A stretch of 64,000 nt of DNA, from NCBI RefSeq assembly GCF_902497875.1, contig NZ_CABVHY010000005.1:62001-126000 (forward strand), given 5' to 3'. Positions 1-8,165 of the stretch are shown here, piece by piece (the first letter of the stretch is position 1; each line of letters opens with the position of its first letter). Made by a program: the position numbers and the translations under genes. Origin of the DNA: Pseudomonas fluorescens (GTDB lineage: Bacteria > Pseudomonadota > Gammaproteobacteria > Pseudomonadales > Pseudomonadaceae). The notes beneath the pieces are model-generated. The model was given only the letters and a program-made list of their open reading frames with translations. It had not been told where the DNA came from and searched no databases.

Positions 1-465
1 ACGCTGATCATGGACGTATCGGCTTTTATTCAAACGCGAGTATTTGGCTTGGCGTCGATTGACTATGGGCTCGTCGGTCGTTGGTTGGGCCACATGTTAC
101 AAGGGCGGTTTCGTCACGCCTCGATTGTGACTGCGCCCCGTGTCCGGAATGAACGCCTGGTTGGTTGGGTGTTCCATTACATCACTGGCAGCGTCTTCGC
201 GATGGTGCTCTTCGGTGCCCAAGGGCTTGCTTGGATCTGCAACCCCTCTCTGATGCCCGCGCTGGTGACTGGCTTGATCAGTGTGATTGCACCTTTCTTC
301 ATCATGCAGCCCGCGTTCGGTTTTGGCATCGCCGCTTCGAAGACAGCGGCACCGAACGTGGCAAGGCGCAGAAGTGTCATAGCTCATCTGACGTTCGGAA
401 TCGGGCTTTTTGGGGCTGGGTGGCTATTGATGCTGCTCTTTCCTGCGCCGCTATGCCTAGGGTGA
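1..465 (+). CDS. DUF2938 family membrane protein, 5' end outside window
   Basis: The protein has several hydrophobic segments and matches my recollection of the DUF2938 family (about 160 residues, small inner-membrane proteins of unknown function): the stretch around DYGLVGRWLGHM, the RFRHASI motif, PFFIMQPAFGFGIAASKT and PNVARRRS are family hallmarks. An ATG lies at position 10, but the reading frame stays open to the window edge (T-L-I before M), and family members carry a further N-terminal helix, so the true start is probably upstream and the gene is partial here. Function is not known. No neighbour on the same strand informs its role. Confidence 0.7.
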   Translation, partial: TLIMDVSAFIQTRVFGLASIDYGLVGRWLGHMLQGRFRHASIVTAPRVRNERLVGWVFHYITGSVFAMVLFGAQGLAWICNPSLMPALVTGLISVIAPFFIMQPAFGFGIAASKTAAPNVARRRSVIAHLTFGIGLFGAGWLLMLLFPAPLCLG

Positions 466-500
466 GCGCCTGTGGGATAGCGGTGGCGCTCAGGCCCTGA

Positions 501-576
501 ATGTCTGCTTCTGGCCATGCCTAATACTGCACAGATGGAAGCGTCCATTTTTGTCCGCTTTTGGCCGATCCCTGCC
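501..576 (+). repeat. Dispersed Pseudomonas intergenic repeat, two partial copies
   Basis: Two near-identical cores, TGTCTGCTTCTGGCC (from 502) and TGTCCGCTTTTGGCCGAT (from 552), lie within 60 bases. The same core recurs near 2000, 5361, 5979, 16161, 18733, 19878 and 27803. It is an intergenic, apparently non-coding repeat family. Confidence 0.65.
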
Positions 577-728
577 TTTCACCACAGACCGTTTTCGACC
601 CCAAGCGGGCGAGCGCGGGGTCTTCTTGAGACCTCATTCAATCAGACATAGATGACGGTCGTTGACTGTTGCTTTGTAGATATACTGTTTGCGATTTTTT
701 CCATCATCGGACATCGGACCCATCACGG

Positions 729-1934
729 ATGAATGCGCACTTCCGCTCCCTTCTCAGAACTGGCCTGTTGGCCTTTTCCGCTGTCGTGCACGCTGCCCCG
801 CCGCCTATCGAACAGGCCCCCAACGATGTCGAGGGTTATATCCAATGCGTCCAGGACGCCTACGCCGCCAACCGCTGGCAAGCAGGAACAATTGCCGAAT
901 GTCGGGTGAGCAATCCGGCGGTGCGCTCCCTACGCGAAGGCGACTATGTGTCGGTTACCTTCACTCGCGCTCAGAACGACCTCTACGAGCAGTCACGAAC
1001 ACAGTGGATCAACTTCGACAAGGCCCTGAAGGTGCAGCTTCTCTCCAAGAAGCTTGGCGAACTATTCCAGGCCGCCAACCCGGTGACCGCCTATTCGTTC
1101 CAGCGCGTGGCCAGCGACCTCGACACGCGATTTGCCGAACTCAACGAAGCCCCCTTTAGTTGGTATCCAGCATCAAAAACGCCATACACCACAGTCAGCG
1201 GCTTGTCCCTAGCGCCACTGCACAACGCCGAACTGGCACAGTTCACCCGCTGCTTGGAAAACGCCACGGCACGCCTGAACACATCGAGCATCAGCCGGAT
1301 GGCGTTCGATACCAACGCAACGGCTTGCTCCGGGGAAATCGCTGCTCGCAACATCGATGGCAGTAAGGCTTTGTACCAGCCACAGGCCTTCAGTTCAGTG
1401 ACCGAGCAAGTCTGGGCACAGATCGCATCACAACAAACCCACGTCCAGGAAGCAGAGCGCCAGCGCTTGGCTAAGGAAGAGGCCGAGTCATGGCCAAACC
1501 GGCTCAAGGTTCTGTTGAAGCAGGCATTCATCTGGGTGCTGGTGATCGGTGGGTTGTTCATTGCATGGACAGTTGTGCGCAACGTTGCGAACACCACTTC
1601 GGTACAAGGTATTGGCCGCAGTCGCCGCGAGCATGATGAGGATGACGAGTACGAAGATCGCCAGCCACGTGAGCGCAAACCGGTGGACAGGAAACCGGAC
1701 CTCAACACCTTTACCCTCAAACACCGCAAGATCAGTGCATTGACGACCAAGCACCTATGCGCCAGTTGCACCTATTGGACTGGGCCGCGTACGCCGCACC
1801 CGGTAAACGGTGACCCTTACGTCAAACATGATGCAGTGGGTAAATGCGTGAAGAAGCGTGCCGGCTCCCCGTACGGCATGAAACGTCACAGCGACGGTTT
1901 TCACTGCACGGATTATTCGGATATAGGCTATTGA
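729..1934 (+). CDS. Unrecognised membrane-anchored protein with Cys-rich C-terminal domain
   Basis: I do not recognise a named family. The ATG at 729 is preferred over the one at 669 because it begins a clear signal peptide (MNAHFRSLLRTGLLAFSAVVHA). A periplasmic, mostly helical region of about 250 residues follows, then a transmembrane helix near residues 270-290 (FIWVLVIGGLFIAWTVV), a highly charged linker rich in Arg, Asp and Glu, and a compact C-terminal domain with C-x2-C-x2-W, a later GKC and a final HCTDYSD. The four cysteines could bind a metal or form disulfides. The layout suggests a cytoplasmic Cys domain tethered to the inner membrane. The gene stands alone between repeats, and function is unknown. 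Confidence 0.75.
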   Translation: MNAHFRSLLRTGLLAFSAVVHAAPPPIEQAPNDVEGYIQCVQDAYAANRWQAGTIAECRVSNPAVRSLREGDYVSVTFTRAQNDLYEQSRTQWINFDKALKVQLLSKKLGELFQAANPVTAYSFQRVASDLDTRFAELNEAPFSWYPASKTPYTTVSGLSLAPLHNAELAQFTRCLENATARLNTSSISRMAFDTNATACSGEIAARNIDGSKALYQPQAFSSVTEQVWAQIASQQTHVQEAERQRLAKEEAESWPNRLKVLLKQAFIWVLVIGGLFIAWTVVRNVANTTSVQGIGRSRREHDEDDEYEDRQPRERKPVDRKPDLNTFTLKHRKISALTTKHLCASCTYWTGPRTPHPVNGDPYVKHDAVGKCVKKRAGSPYGMKRHSDGFHCTDYSDIGY

Positions 1935-1996
1935 ACGAACCCGGAGTTGGATGCTTCGGACCAACGGCAGCTTGGTTTTTTTTGCCAGACTCAACC

Positions 1997-2055
1997 GACT
2001 GCTTTTGGCCGGTTCCAGCCCTCCACGACAGACGGCAATCGGCCAGGAGCTGCCG
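1997..2055 (+). repeat. Dispersed intergenic repeat copy (both arms)
   Basis: A left arm GACTGCTTTTGGCCGG (1997) is followed by a right arm CGGCAATCGGCCAGGAGC that is close to its reverse complement, so the full unit is a loose palindrome. It lies in the 490-base gene-free stretch before the secreted repeat protein. Confidence 0.55.
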
Positions 2056-2208
2056 TTCAACGTCTATAGAGGCACGGACAGATTCGATGTCTGCATCCTA
2101 GCGACCAACACCTGAACAACTACGCCGACGTAGGGCATCCACAAGTCGGTCAGTAAGCCAGCCGCTCACACTGACGGCACAGCTAAAGGGCACCTTGCTA
2201 TCAACCTA

Positions 2209-2247
2209 CCGCTAACCGCTAACCGCTAACCGCTAACCGCTAACCGC
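2209..2247. repeat. Heptanucleotide tandem repeat (CCGCTAA)n
   Basis: Five full and one partial unit of CCGCTAA run without a mismatch. They lie about 180 bases upstream of the 864-residue secreted protein gene. Perfect 7-mer arrays can change copy number by slippage; any effect on the downstream promoter is inference only. Confidence 0.85.
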
Positions 2248-2426
2248 AGGCCGGTAGCTGGTTGGTAGAGAGTCGAGCAAGCCTAGGAAAAGAATGCTGA
2301 TGCTTTTGCTAGTCTTGCGCACACCTGCTATCTGAGTTAAATGGAAGGCAGATTAACATCATCAACATGGACGTCGTGACTGCGGCATCAGCTCCGGCAT
2401 AGTCCCCCTCTGTCCGGAGTATCAAC

Positions 2427-5021
2427 ATGGCAGTTACGATTTTCGACTTCTCAAGTGGCATTACTGCTGACAACGACCCTAACGGCGGCCCCTCCTCGAA
2501 CAAGGTGACCCAGACGATTGGGGCAAATACCCTGACGCTTCAGCTCGATGCTGTAAGTGGCGCTCTGGCGGTGGTGATGGAGGATACGGCTTTCTTTGGC
2601 GGAGATGTTTCGAATATCAACGGTAATGCTTTTGAAACCATCACGTTGCCGAACACCGCACCGGTTTTTGTTGGCGCAGCTACCCCAGTGTCAGTCTCGC
2701 AAAACGCTGGCAGCACCTCTGTCGCAAGCCTACTCCATGTGAGCGATACTGATAGTGGGCAAACCGTGACCTGGAGCGCTATCTCAGCGCCCCAGCATGG
2801 TACAGCAAGCTTCATCGCCGCCACTGCCGCCTCAGGCAGCTCCGATATTTCCCCTGGGGGCACGCTGAGCTACACGCCAGCAGCAGGCTTCGCCGGCGCC
2901 GACTCCTTCACCGTGCAGGTTTCCGATGGTAGCGCCACCGCTACGCGGGTCATTTCCGTCAACGTCGCGCCCTCAACGCCAGGCGCGCCGGACCTGGCCT
3001 CCGTCAGCGATAGCGGGCGCTCGAGCGCTGACAACATCACTAATGCTGCCACGCTGGGCTTCAGCGGTACTAGTGCAGCGGGTGATACCAACAGCACGGT
3101 TCGAGTCTTCATAGATACGAACAACAACGGCGTCTACGACGCGGGTACCGACGCATCGTCCACCGCAACGCTCAACAATGGCTCGTGGACGGTGAATGGG
3201 TTGAGTACGTCCGGTTTAAGCGACGGCATTTACAATGCCTATGCTCAAGTAACCTCGGCCACAGGTAGCCTGACCAGCTCTGTCGGTGCCGCGCTGTCGG
3301 TAATGATCGACAAGACGGCTCCTGGACAAACGCTCAGCAGCCTGGCCCTGTCGGCCGATACTGGGACCAGCAGCAGTGATTGGATCACAAAAACGGCTGC
3401 ACAAACGGTGCTTGCCACCCTCAGCAGTCCTCTCGCGGCGGACGATGTGCTCTACGGATCGCTGGACGGTGGTGCGACATGGACCGACATTACCTCCAAG
3501 GTCAGCGGTGCCACTCTGAGCTGGACGGGTGTCACCCTCGCCGAAGGTAGTCATTCTCTCAAGCTCAAAGTGACTGATGCAGCAGGCAATGACGGCGCCA
3601 CAGCCACTCAGAGTTATATCCTGGACACTACGGCGCCGGTCGTCACCAGCGTCGCTGTTCCGACAGATGCGACTTACCGCATCGGTGACGTACTGGACTT
3701 CACGATCAATCTGACTGAAGCGGTGACAGTCGACACCACCGGCGGCACGCCTCAGGTGGCGCTGACACTCAACACGGGGGGAACTGTCTACGCTAACTAT
3801 GTCAGTGGCAGTGGCGGATCAGCGTTGACCTTTCGTTACTCCGTAGCCCCGGGCAATGTTGATTCAGACGGGATATCGCTGGGCGCGCTGTCCGCCAACG
3901 GTGCAACGATCCGCGATCTGGCCGGAAACGACATGGCCCTGACCCTTAATGCTGTTGGCAGCACCAGCGGTGTTCTGGTCAGTGCAGCGGCACCGGTGTT
4001 TGCGTCTGCATCGGTAAACGGCACGAGCTTGGTGATCGAATACACCGACAGTCTCGCGCTTGATGCGCTGCATGCTCCGGCTTTGAATGATTACAGTGTG
4101 ATGGTTGCAGGCACTGCCAATGCCGTTGCCGCGCTGAGTATCGATGGTTCCACTCACAAGGTCACTCTGACACTGACCAACCCTGTGCTGGCTGGGCAGT
4201 CGGTAACGCTGGCCTACACCGACCCTACTGCTGGTGATGACCTCAATGCGTTGCAAAACACTTTGGGCAACGACGCTGCCAGCTTCACTGCAACAGCGGT
4301 GAGCAATACCACTGCGCCGGTATCGAGTGGTGGATCTAGCGGAGTCATCATCTCCGCGCCTGTGACTGGTGGCACTCTCAACGGCACGATTTATAGCGAC
4401 GTCCTGACCGGGTTAGGCGGCAAAGACACCTTCTACCCCAACGGCGGATCCGATCAAATTGACGGGGGTGACGATATCGATGCCGTGGTGCTCAATGGCG
4501 CGCGCGATCAATACAGCCTGACGCACAACAGCGATGGCACCTTTACTCTGCAAAACATGCTGGATTCTTCGGCAAACGTAGCGATGAAGAATGTCGAGCG
4601 CCTGCAGTTCAACGACAGTCTGCTGGCAATCAATGTCACCTCGGCCAGTGCGCAACTTGCCGAGTTGTATCACTTGGCACTGGGTCGCAACCCGGACGAT
4701 GCTGGCTGGCAATATCACGTCGGTGTGGGTGTCAGTGGCGCCAGCACCAGCCAGATCGTCAGGTCATTCGTTGCCAGCAACGAATTCGCTGCTGGCAATG
4801 GAGCGCTTTCCGATGCCGCCTTCCTGAACCAGCTCTACGGTAATGCGTTCAATCGCGCTCCGGATTCAGGGGGGGGCGCGTACTGGCAGGCTCAGTTGGC
4901 CAATATGCCAGGTGCCGAGGGACGTGCGCAGGTCATAGAAGGCTTCCTGGCTTCCAGTGAATTGGCGATACAGATCACCGGGCTGATCGATAACGGCGTA
5001 GCACTGCTGACGCAGAGCTAA
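2427..5021 (+). CDS. Large secreted repeat protein with Ig/cadherin-like, SwmB-like and DUF4214 modules
   Basis: 864 residues, very rich in Ser, Thr, Ala, Gly and Asp and poor in Cys, with no Sec signal peptide, as in type I-secreted surface proteins. From the N-terminus: a short lead, a cadherin-like region (about 85-185, with DTDSGQTVTWS), an Ig-like repeat (about 190-295), an Ala/Ser-rich region ending SYILDTTAP, an Ig-like unit with LTEAVTVDT (about 400-515), an SwmB-like unit (about 518-625), a Gly/Asp-rich RTX-like stretch (GTIYSDVLTGLGGKDTF, about 650-680) and two DUF4214-like segments near the C-terminus (ELYHLALGRNPDDAGWQYHV and QLYGNAFNRAPDSGGGAYWQ). GGAG eight bases upstream supports the start. 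No ABC/HlyD/TolC exporter is nearby, so the secretion partner must be elsewhere. Confidence 0.8.
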   Translation: MAVTIFDFSSGITADNDPNGGPSSNKVTQTIGANTLTLQLDAVSGALAVVMEDTAFFGGDVSNINGNAFETITLPNTAPVFVGAATPVSVSQNAGSTSVASLLHVSDTDSGQTVTWSAISAPQHGTASFIAATAASGSSDISPGGTLSYTPAAGFAGADSFTVQVSDGSATATRVISVNVAPSTPGAPDLASVSDSGRSSADNITNAATLGFSGTSAAGDTNSTVRVFIDTNNNGVYDAGTDASSTATLNNGSWTVNGLSTSGLSDGIYNAYAQVTSATGSLTSSVGAALSVMIDKTAPGQTLSSLALSADTGTSSSDWITKTAAQTVLATLSSPLAADDVLYGSLDGGATWTDITSKVSGATLSWTGVTLAEGSHSLKLKVTDAAGNDGATATQSYILDTTAPVVTSVAVPTDATYRIGDVLDFTINLTEAVTVDTTGGTPQVALTLNTGGTVYANYVSGSGGSALTFRYSVAPGNVDSDGISLGALSANGATIRDLAGNDMALTLNAVGSTSGVLVSAAAPVFASASVNGTSLVIEYTDSLALDALHAPALNDYSVMVAGTANAVAALSIDGSTHKVTLTLTNPVLAGQSVTLAYTDPTAGDDLNALQNTLGNDAASFTATAVSNTTAPVSSGGSSGVIISAPVTGGTLNGTIYSDVLTGLGGKDTFYPNGGSDQIDGGDDIDAVVLNGARDQYSLTHNSDGTFTLQNMLDSSANVAMKNVERLQFNDSLLAINVTSASAQLAELYHLALGRNPDDAGWQYHVGVGVSGASTSQIVRSFVASNEFAAGNGALSDAAFLNQLYGNAFNRAPDSGGGAYWQAQLANMPGAEGRAQVIEGFLASSELAIQITGLIDNGVALLTQS

Positions 5022-5529
5022 TGCCCGTGTGAGCATCGAGCACTGTCACAGTTTACCGTTCTGCGATTGCCGACTTCGGGCCGCTACCGCCTTAGCGATG
5101 AGTAACAGAGATGCTAAGCAGCTGAACAGAATAGTTACTGCCGCTACATCAATGTCACGCAGATTGTAAAAGTCGCCCGCTGCATCCCAAGCCCGGCCTA
5201 AAACCGGGGCCGAGGACGTAGGGGTGCGGCTTTCGCTTCCGCGAGAACGAAGGAATGAAAGATGCACGCTGCCATATTCCAGTTTTCGGAACTAAGGTCC
5301 GCGAGCCAGGTGGGTACGACGCATCTCGATCTTTCGGCCGGGATCTTAATTATCGCCAGCGTCCGCTTCTGGCCGATTGCTACCTCTGACGAGAGGCAGT
5401 TAGCACCCATTGGAGCCTTCGCAGTGTCTAAGAAATTAGGGGCGATCCAGATTTTATGAGTTTTTATAAATGTTAGGACGCGCGAACGGCTGTTGCGCAC
5501 TCTGATTGTGAATTGTAAGGATGCTAAAA
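5022..5529. other. Gene-free stretch with a dispersed repeat copy
   Basis: No convincing gene is seen over about 500 bases. A copy of the dispersed repeat, GTCCGCTTCTGGCCGATTGC, begins at 5361 and is followed by a degraded arm. Open frames on either strand lack ribosome binding sites and recognisable content. Confidence 0.5.
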
Positions 5530-5928
5530 ATGAGTCAAGCCGAAATGTTCGAAAAGCTTGGTGCTCCACTTAACAACTTGCGCTGGTCGTGGGGAAGTGT
5601 CAGGGCGTCAGACGGAACTGTTTTTATGCGTGTCTGGCAGGATGGTACTCAGAAAATTGACGAGAAACGATTCATCTGGATTTCTGAAGAAAACCCGCCA
5701 GCTCATGACCTCGGTGCTGATGAACGCTTGCGTCATGTGAAGTTGGTTCAAGCGGGCGCTGCTTGTTATCTGATCATGTGCCAGGCGGTGGACAGCGGTG
5801 CGGCACCACGCGCCGTTCAAACTTTTAATAGAAATGAAGTCTTCAAGAGTGGAGATATCGTACTGGTCAAGGGGGCGTATTGGCTTGAACTAAAGGGAAG
5901 AGTTCCTTTGCGCGAAGTCTGCGTCTGA
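5530..5928 (+). CDS. Unrecognised small cytoplasmic protein
   Basis: 132 residues beginning MSQAEMFEKLGAPL. The ATG at 5530 is chosen over that at 5521 because an AAGG motif lies about nine bases upstream of it, while it nearly touches the earlier ATG. The protein is soluble and of mixed alpha/beta character, with conserved-looking segments LRWSWGSVR, VFMRVWQD and CYLIMCQA. I recall similar small Pseudomonas proteins, some resembling the N-terminal part of HNH-nuclease-like proteins, but no HNH motif is present here and no function can be assigned. It is flanked on both sides by repeat-bearing spacers, which fits an accessory gene. Confidence 0.6.
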   Translation: MSQAEMFEKLGAPLNNLRWSWGSVRASDGTVFMRVWQDGTQKIDEKRFIWISEENPPAHDLGADERLRHVKLVQAGAACYLIMCQAVDSGAAPRAVQTFNRNEVFKSGDIVLVKGAYWLELKGRVPLREVCV

Positions 5929-5978
5929 TCTTTCACTGAGACTTCTGGACGCCGTATTTATTGGATGAATCCTACAAG

Positions 5979-5999
5979 TCTGCTGTTGGCCGAAAGCAG
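5979..5999 (+). repeat. Dispersed repeat remnant at the break of a LysE pseudogene
   Basis: TCTGCTGTTGGCCGAAAGC matches the core of the dispersed repeat and abuts the point where the LysE-family coding sequence stops being alignable in my reading. Confidence 0.5.
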
Positions 6000-6000
6000 T

Positions 6001-6399
6001 CTATAGGGGTTGTTTATATTGACCATCGCTAGGGTTGCCGGCGGCCACCAAAAACTCCTGCCGGGCCAGGGCCAGTACCCCGATGGGGGCAGTCGCCGCT
6101 GCCTGCTCAGCTTCGGGGTTCGCTCGCCACAGTTGCCAGGCCAGGTAAAACAGGTAGGCCGCGCCGAGGATCTTGATCCCGTAGAACAGCAGCTCCGAGG
6201 TCTGCAGCACCACCGCCAGGCCGGCCGAGGCGAGGGCGATCATCCCGGCGAAGGCCAACAATCGGCCAATCCCGGCGACGCAGGAAGTGCGGTAGCCGTA
6301 GCGAGTCGAGTTGCTGACCGACAGCAGATTGTTCGGGCCGGGGGCCATGTTCAGGGCGAAGCAGGCCGGGAGAAACAGTGTGAGGGTGGCGAGATCCAT
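6001..6399 (-). pseudogene. LysE-family exporter, 3' end lost
   Basis: Starting at MDLATLTLFLPAC, the product shows the LysE/RhtB N-terminal signature (FALNMAPGPNNLLSVSNSTRYG) and the first helices, up to LVAAGNP, where intact members continue into the second half (about 205 residues in all). Here the frame runs into unrelated bases and stops after about 132 residues. Half of the transport fold is missing, so export function is very unlikely. The break coincides with a dispersed repeat remnant, which suggests loss by a repeat-associated deletion or insertion. An alternative start 12 bases upstream exists. Confidence 0.75.
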
Positions 6400-6705
6400 G
6401 AGAGGCTCCATGGGGGCATTTTTCTATTGCCGGTGCCGGGTGGCTTTCACCCTGGCTTGGGACTTCAGCCGACGGATCCCGAGAGTTTATGTGATCCCCG
6501 CAAGTCGAGCCAAGACCCGATGGATTTCTCCCTTACCGCTCAATCGCGATAAGGCTCATAGGCAGGATGGCAGTGTGGAGGACCTGGTACTGGGGCCAAA
6601 ACGAAGCGGGAAGGACCGGTTGCTGGCGCAAATCGGGCGGGCTGACACCATGATTGTCGCTAGTGAAGGCTGGTGCGGGAGCTGAAGGCTTTGTGCCGGG
6701 AGCCT
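6400..6705. other. Gene-free stretch
   Basis: About 300 bases between the LysE remnant and the next gene. I see no ribosome binding site, recognisable protein or clear repeat in it. It may be decayed coding sequence. Confidence 0.4.
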
Positions 6706-7011
6706 TTACCCCAATTCAGAGGTCTGCTGATAGCTGGAAAACTCAACATCAGACAGTGGTGAAAGCCGAGCCGACTTGATTCCCTGCCTGGACAAGACCA
6801 TTTCTTCGAGAATCTCCCGGGCAAGCTTTGCAATTAAATCGGCTCCGCGGTAATTCGATCTGACTATGCCGGTTATTGCGAAATGATCGGCATTGGGTCC
6901 GGTCAAAATCGCTGAGAGGGTACCATCCGGATGAAGGCTGCACTCAACGTGATAGCTTGGAAGTCTGGCAGCTAGAGCCGCTTCGATTTCGGCCTTGTTG
7001 AGCGTGTCCAT
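6706..7011 (-). CDS. Conserved hypothetical protein, about 100 residues
   Basis: 101 residues starting MDTLNKAEIEAALAARLPSY. The pattern VECSLHPDGTLSAILTGPN followed by FAITGIVRSNYRG resembles small Pseudomonas hypothetical proteins with a beta-alpha fold that I know only as uncharacterised. No signal peptide, membrane helix or metal site is visible. A weak AGGA motif lies upstream of the start. It is transcribed away from the GFA-family gene that follows. No function is proposed. Confidence 0.65.
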   Translation of the reverse strand: MDTLNKAEIEAALAARLPSYHVECSLHPDGTLSAILTGPNADHFAITGIVRSNYRGADLIAKLAREILEEMVLSRQGIKSARLSPLSDVEFSSYQQTSELG

Positions 7012-7119
7012 CGGACATTGATTCCTGTAACGAAAGTATCAGTCTTGATCGTAGGCGCTATTCAGTCTGTGTAAATGATGGCTTTTTACTATCTGAGATG
7101 ATTTTAAAGGAGGCGCAGC

Positions 7120-7509
7120 ATGGACCGATTCACCGGCGGTTGCCTGTGCGGCAATGTCCGAATTGAGGCTTCGGGGCTCCCATACCGGGTCGGCCTTTGT
7201 CACTGTCTCGACTGCCGCAAGCATCATGGGGCCCTTTTTAACGCTTGCGCGGTGTTCCCTCAGGATGCGGTGACGATCGAGGGCGAAACACGCGACTACG
7301 CCGGGCGGTTTTTCTGTCCGCGCTGCGGCTCGTCCGTTTTCGCCCGCACCGCCGACGAAATCGAAGTGAACCTGGGATCCCTGGATGCCCCGGACCAACT
7401 GATGCCCACCTACGAAAGCTGGATCATCCGTCGCGAGTGCTGGTTGCCGCCGTTTCCGTTCACGAGACGATACGAGCACGATCGTGACGCCACGGGTCGC
7501 TCTGAGTAG
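7120..7509 (+). CDS. GFA-family (glutathione-dependent formaldehyde-activating/CENP-V-like) protein
   Basis: 129 residues with the zinc-binding pattern of the GFA fold: GGCLCGNVR at the N-terminus, CHCLDCRKHHG, then FCPRCGSSVFAR. Family members bind zinc through these cysteines; the founding member condenses formaldehyde with glutathione, but most homologues have no proven reaction. A strong ribosome binding site (AAAGGAGG) precedes the ATG. It is followed by a VOC-family gene in the same direction after 78 bases, and the two may be cotranscribed. The family call is firm and the substrate unknown. Confidence 0.85.
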   Translation: MDRFTGGCLCGNVRIEASGLPYRVGLCHCLDCRKHHGALFNACAVFPQDAVTIEGETRDYAGRFFCPRCGSSVFARTADEIEVNLGSLDAPDQLMPTYESWIIRRECWLPPFPFTRRYEHDRDATGRSE

Positions 7510-7587
7510 GTCGCGCAGGTGGCCGAAGTAGTCCCGCTGCCTGCGCTGCTAGAATGCACGTATCAGTCCCGATTTTGGAGAACCAAG

Positions 7588-8067
7588 ATGATCAGCAAGA
7601 ACATGATTTGTCTCTGGTACGACGGCACCGCGCTGGACGCTGCGAAGTTCTACGCCGAGACGTTCCCGGACAGCGCTGTGGGTGCTGTCCATCGCGCGCC
7701 TGGCGACTATCCGGCGGGCAAGCAGGGCGATGTCTTGACGGTCGAGTTCACGGTGATGGGCATCCCTTGTCTTGGACTGAACGGGGGCCCGGCGTTCAAG
7801 CACAACGAGGCTTTTTCGTTCCAGATTGCGACCGACGATCAAGCCGAAACGGACCGCTTGTGGAACGCGATTGTCGGAAACGGCGGCCAGGAAAGTGCAT
7901 GCGGCTGGTGCAAGGACAGGTGGGGACTGTCGTGGCAGATCACACCACGCGTTCTGACGGCCGCGATAACCGATCCTGATCAAGCGGCGGCCAAGCGCGC
8001 GTTCGACGCCATGATGGGGATGAGAAAGATCGACATCGCGGCGATCGAAACGGCTCTGGCGCGTTAA
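7588..8067 (+). CDS. VOC-superfamily protein, PhnB-like
   Basis: Start at 7588 (MISKNMICLWYDG) is chosen for its TTGGAG ribosome binding site and because family members begin just before the LWYDGTALDAAKFYAETFPDS segment. The 159-residue product has the PhnB-like vicinal oxygen chelate fold, with FTVMGIPCLGLNGGP, the EAFSFQIATDDQAETDRLWNAI segment and a final CGWCKDRWGLSWQITP. The group is often labelled 3-demethylubiquinone methyltransferase-like, but that activity is not implied. Substrate is unknown. Confidence 0.82.
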   Translation: MISKNMICLWYDGTALDAAKFYAETFPDSAVGAVHRAPGDYPAGKQGDVLTVEFTVMGIPCLGLNGGPAFKHNEAFSFQIATDDQAETDRLWNAIVGNGGQESACGWCKDRWGLSWQITPRVLTAAITDPDQAAAKRAFDAMMGMRKIDIAAIETALAR

Positions 8068-8165
8068 CCAGCGCTGCTTGGGACTGGGCGCTGGAAATGT
8101 CGGATGCTGGCCGGTGCTTGAAGTCAAGCGCTGGACGGGGAAACGTTTTAAAGCAGGTTTGGGTG

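Noticed and set aside
669..728. Upstream ATG of the membrane protein at 729
   Set aside because: The extra 20 residues would precede and spoil a good signal peptide.
2209..2247. Heptamer array as a CRISPR
   Set aside because: The units are directly joined with no spacers and only seven bases long.
5046..5569. Small frames on the - strand between the secreted repeat protein and the 132-residue protein
   Set aside because: They cover a dispersed repeat and lack ribosome binding sites. One hydrophobic stretch (AAVTILFSCLASLLLIAKAV) was noted but not enough for a gene.
6010..6552. 180-codon + strand frame over the LysE remnant
   Set aside because: It is antisense to a clear though truncated LysE sequence.
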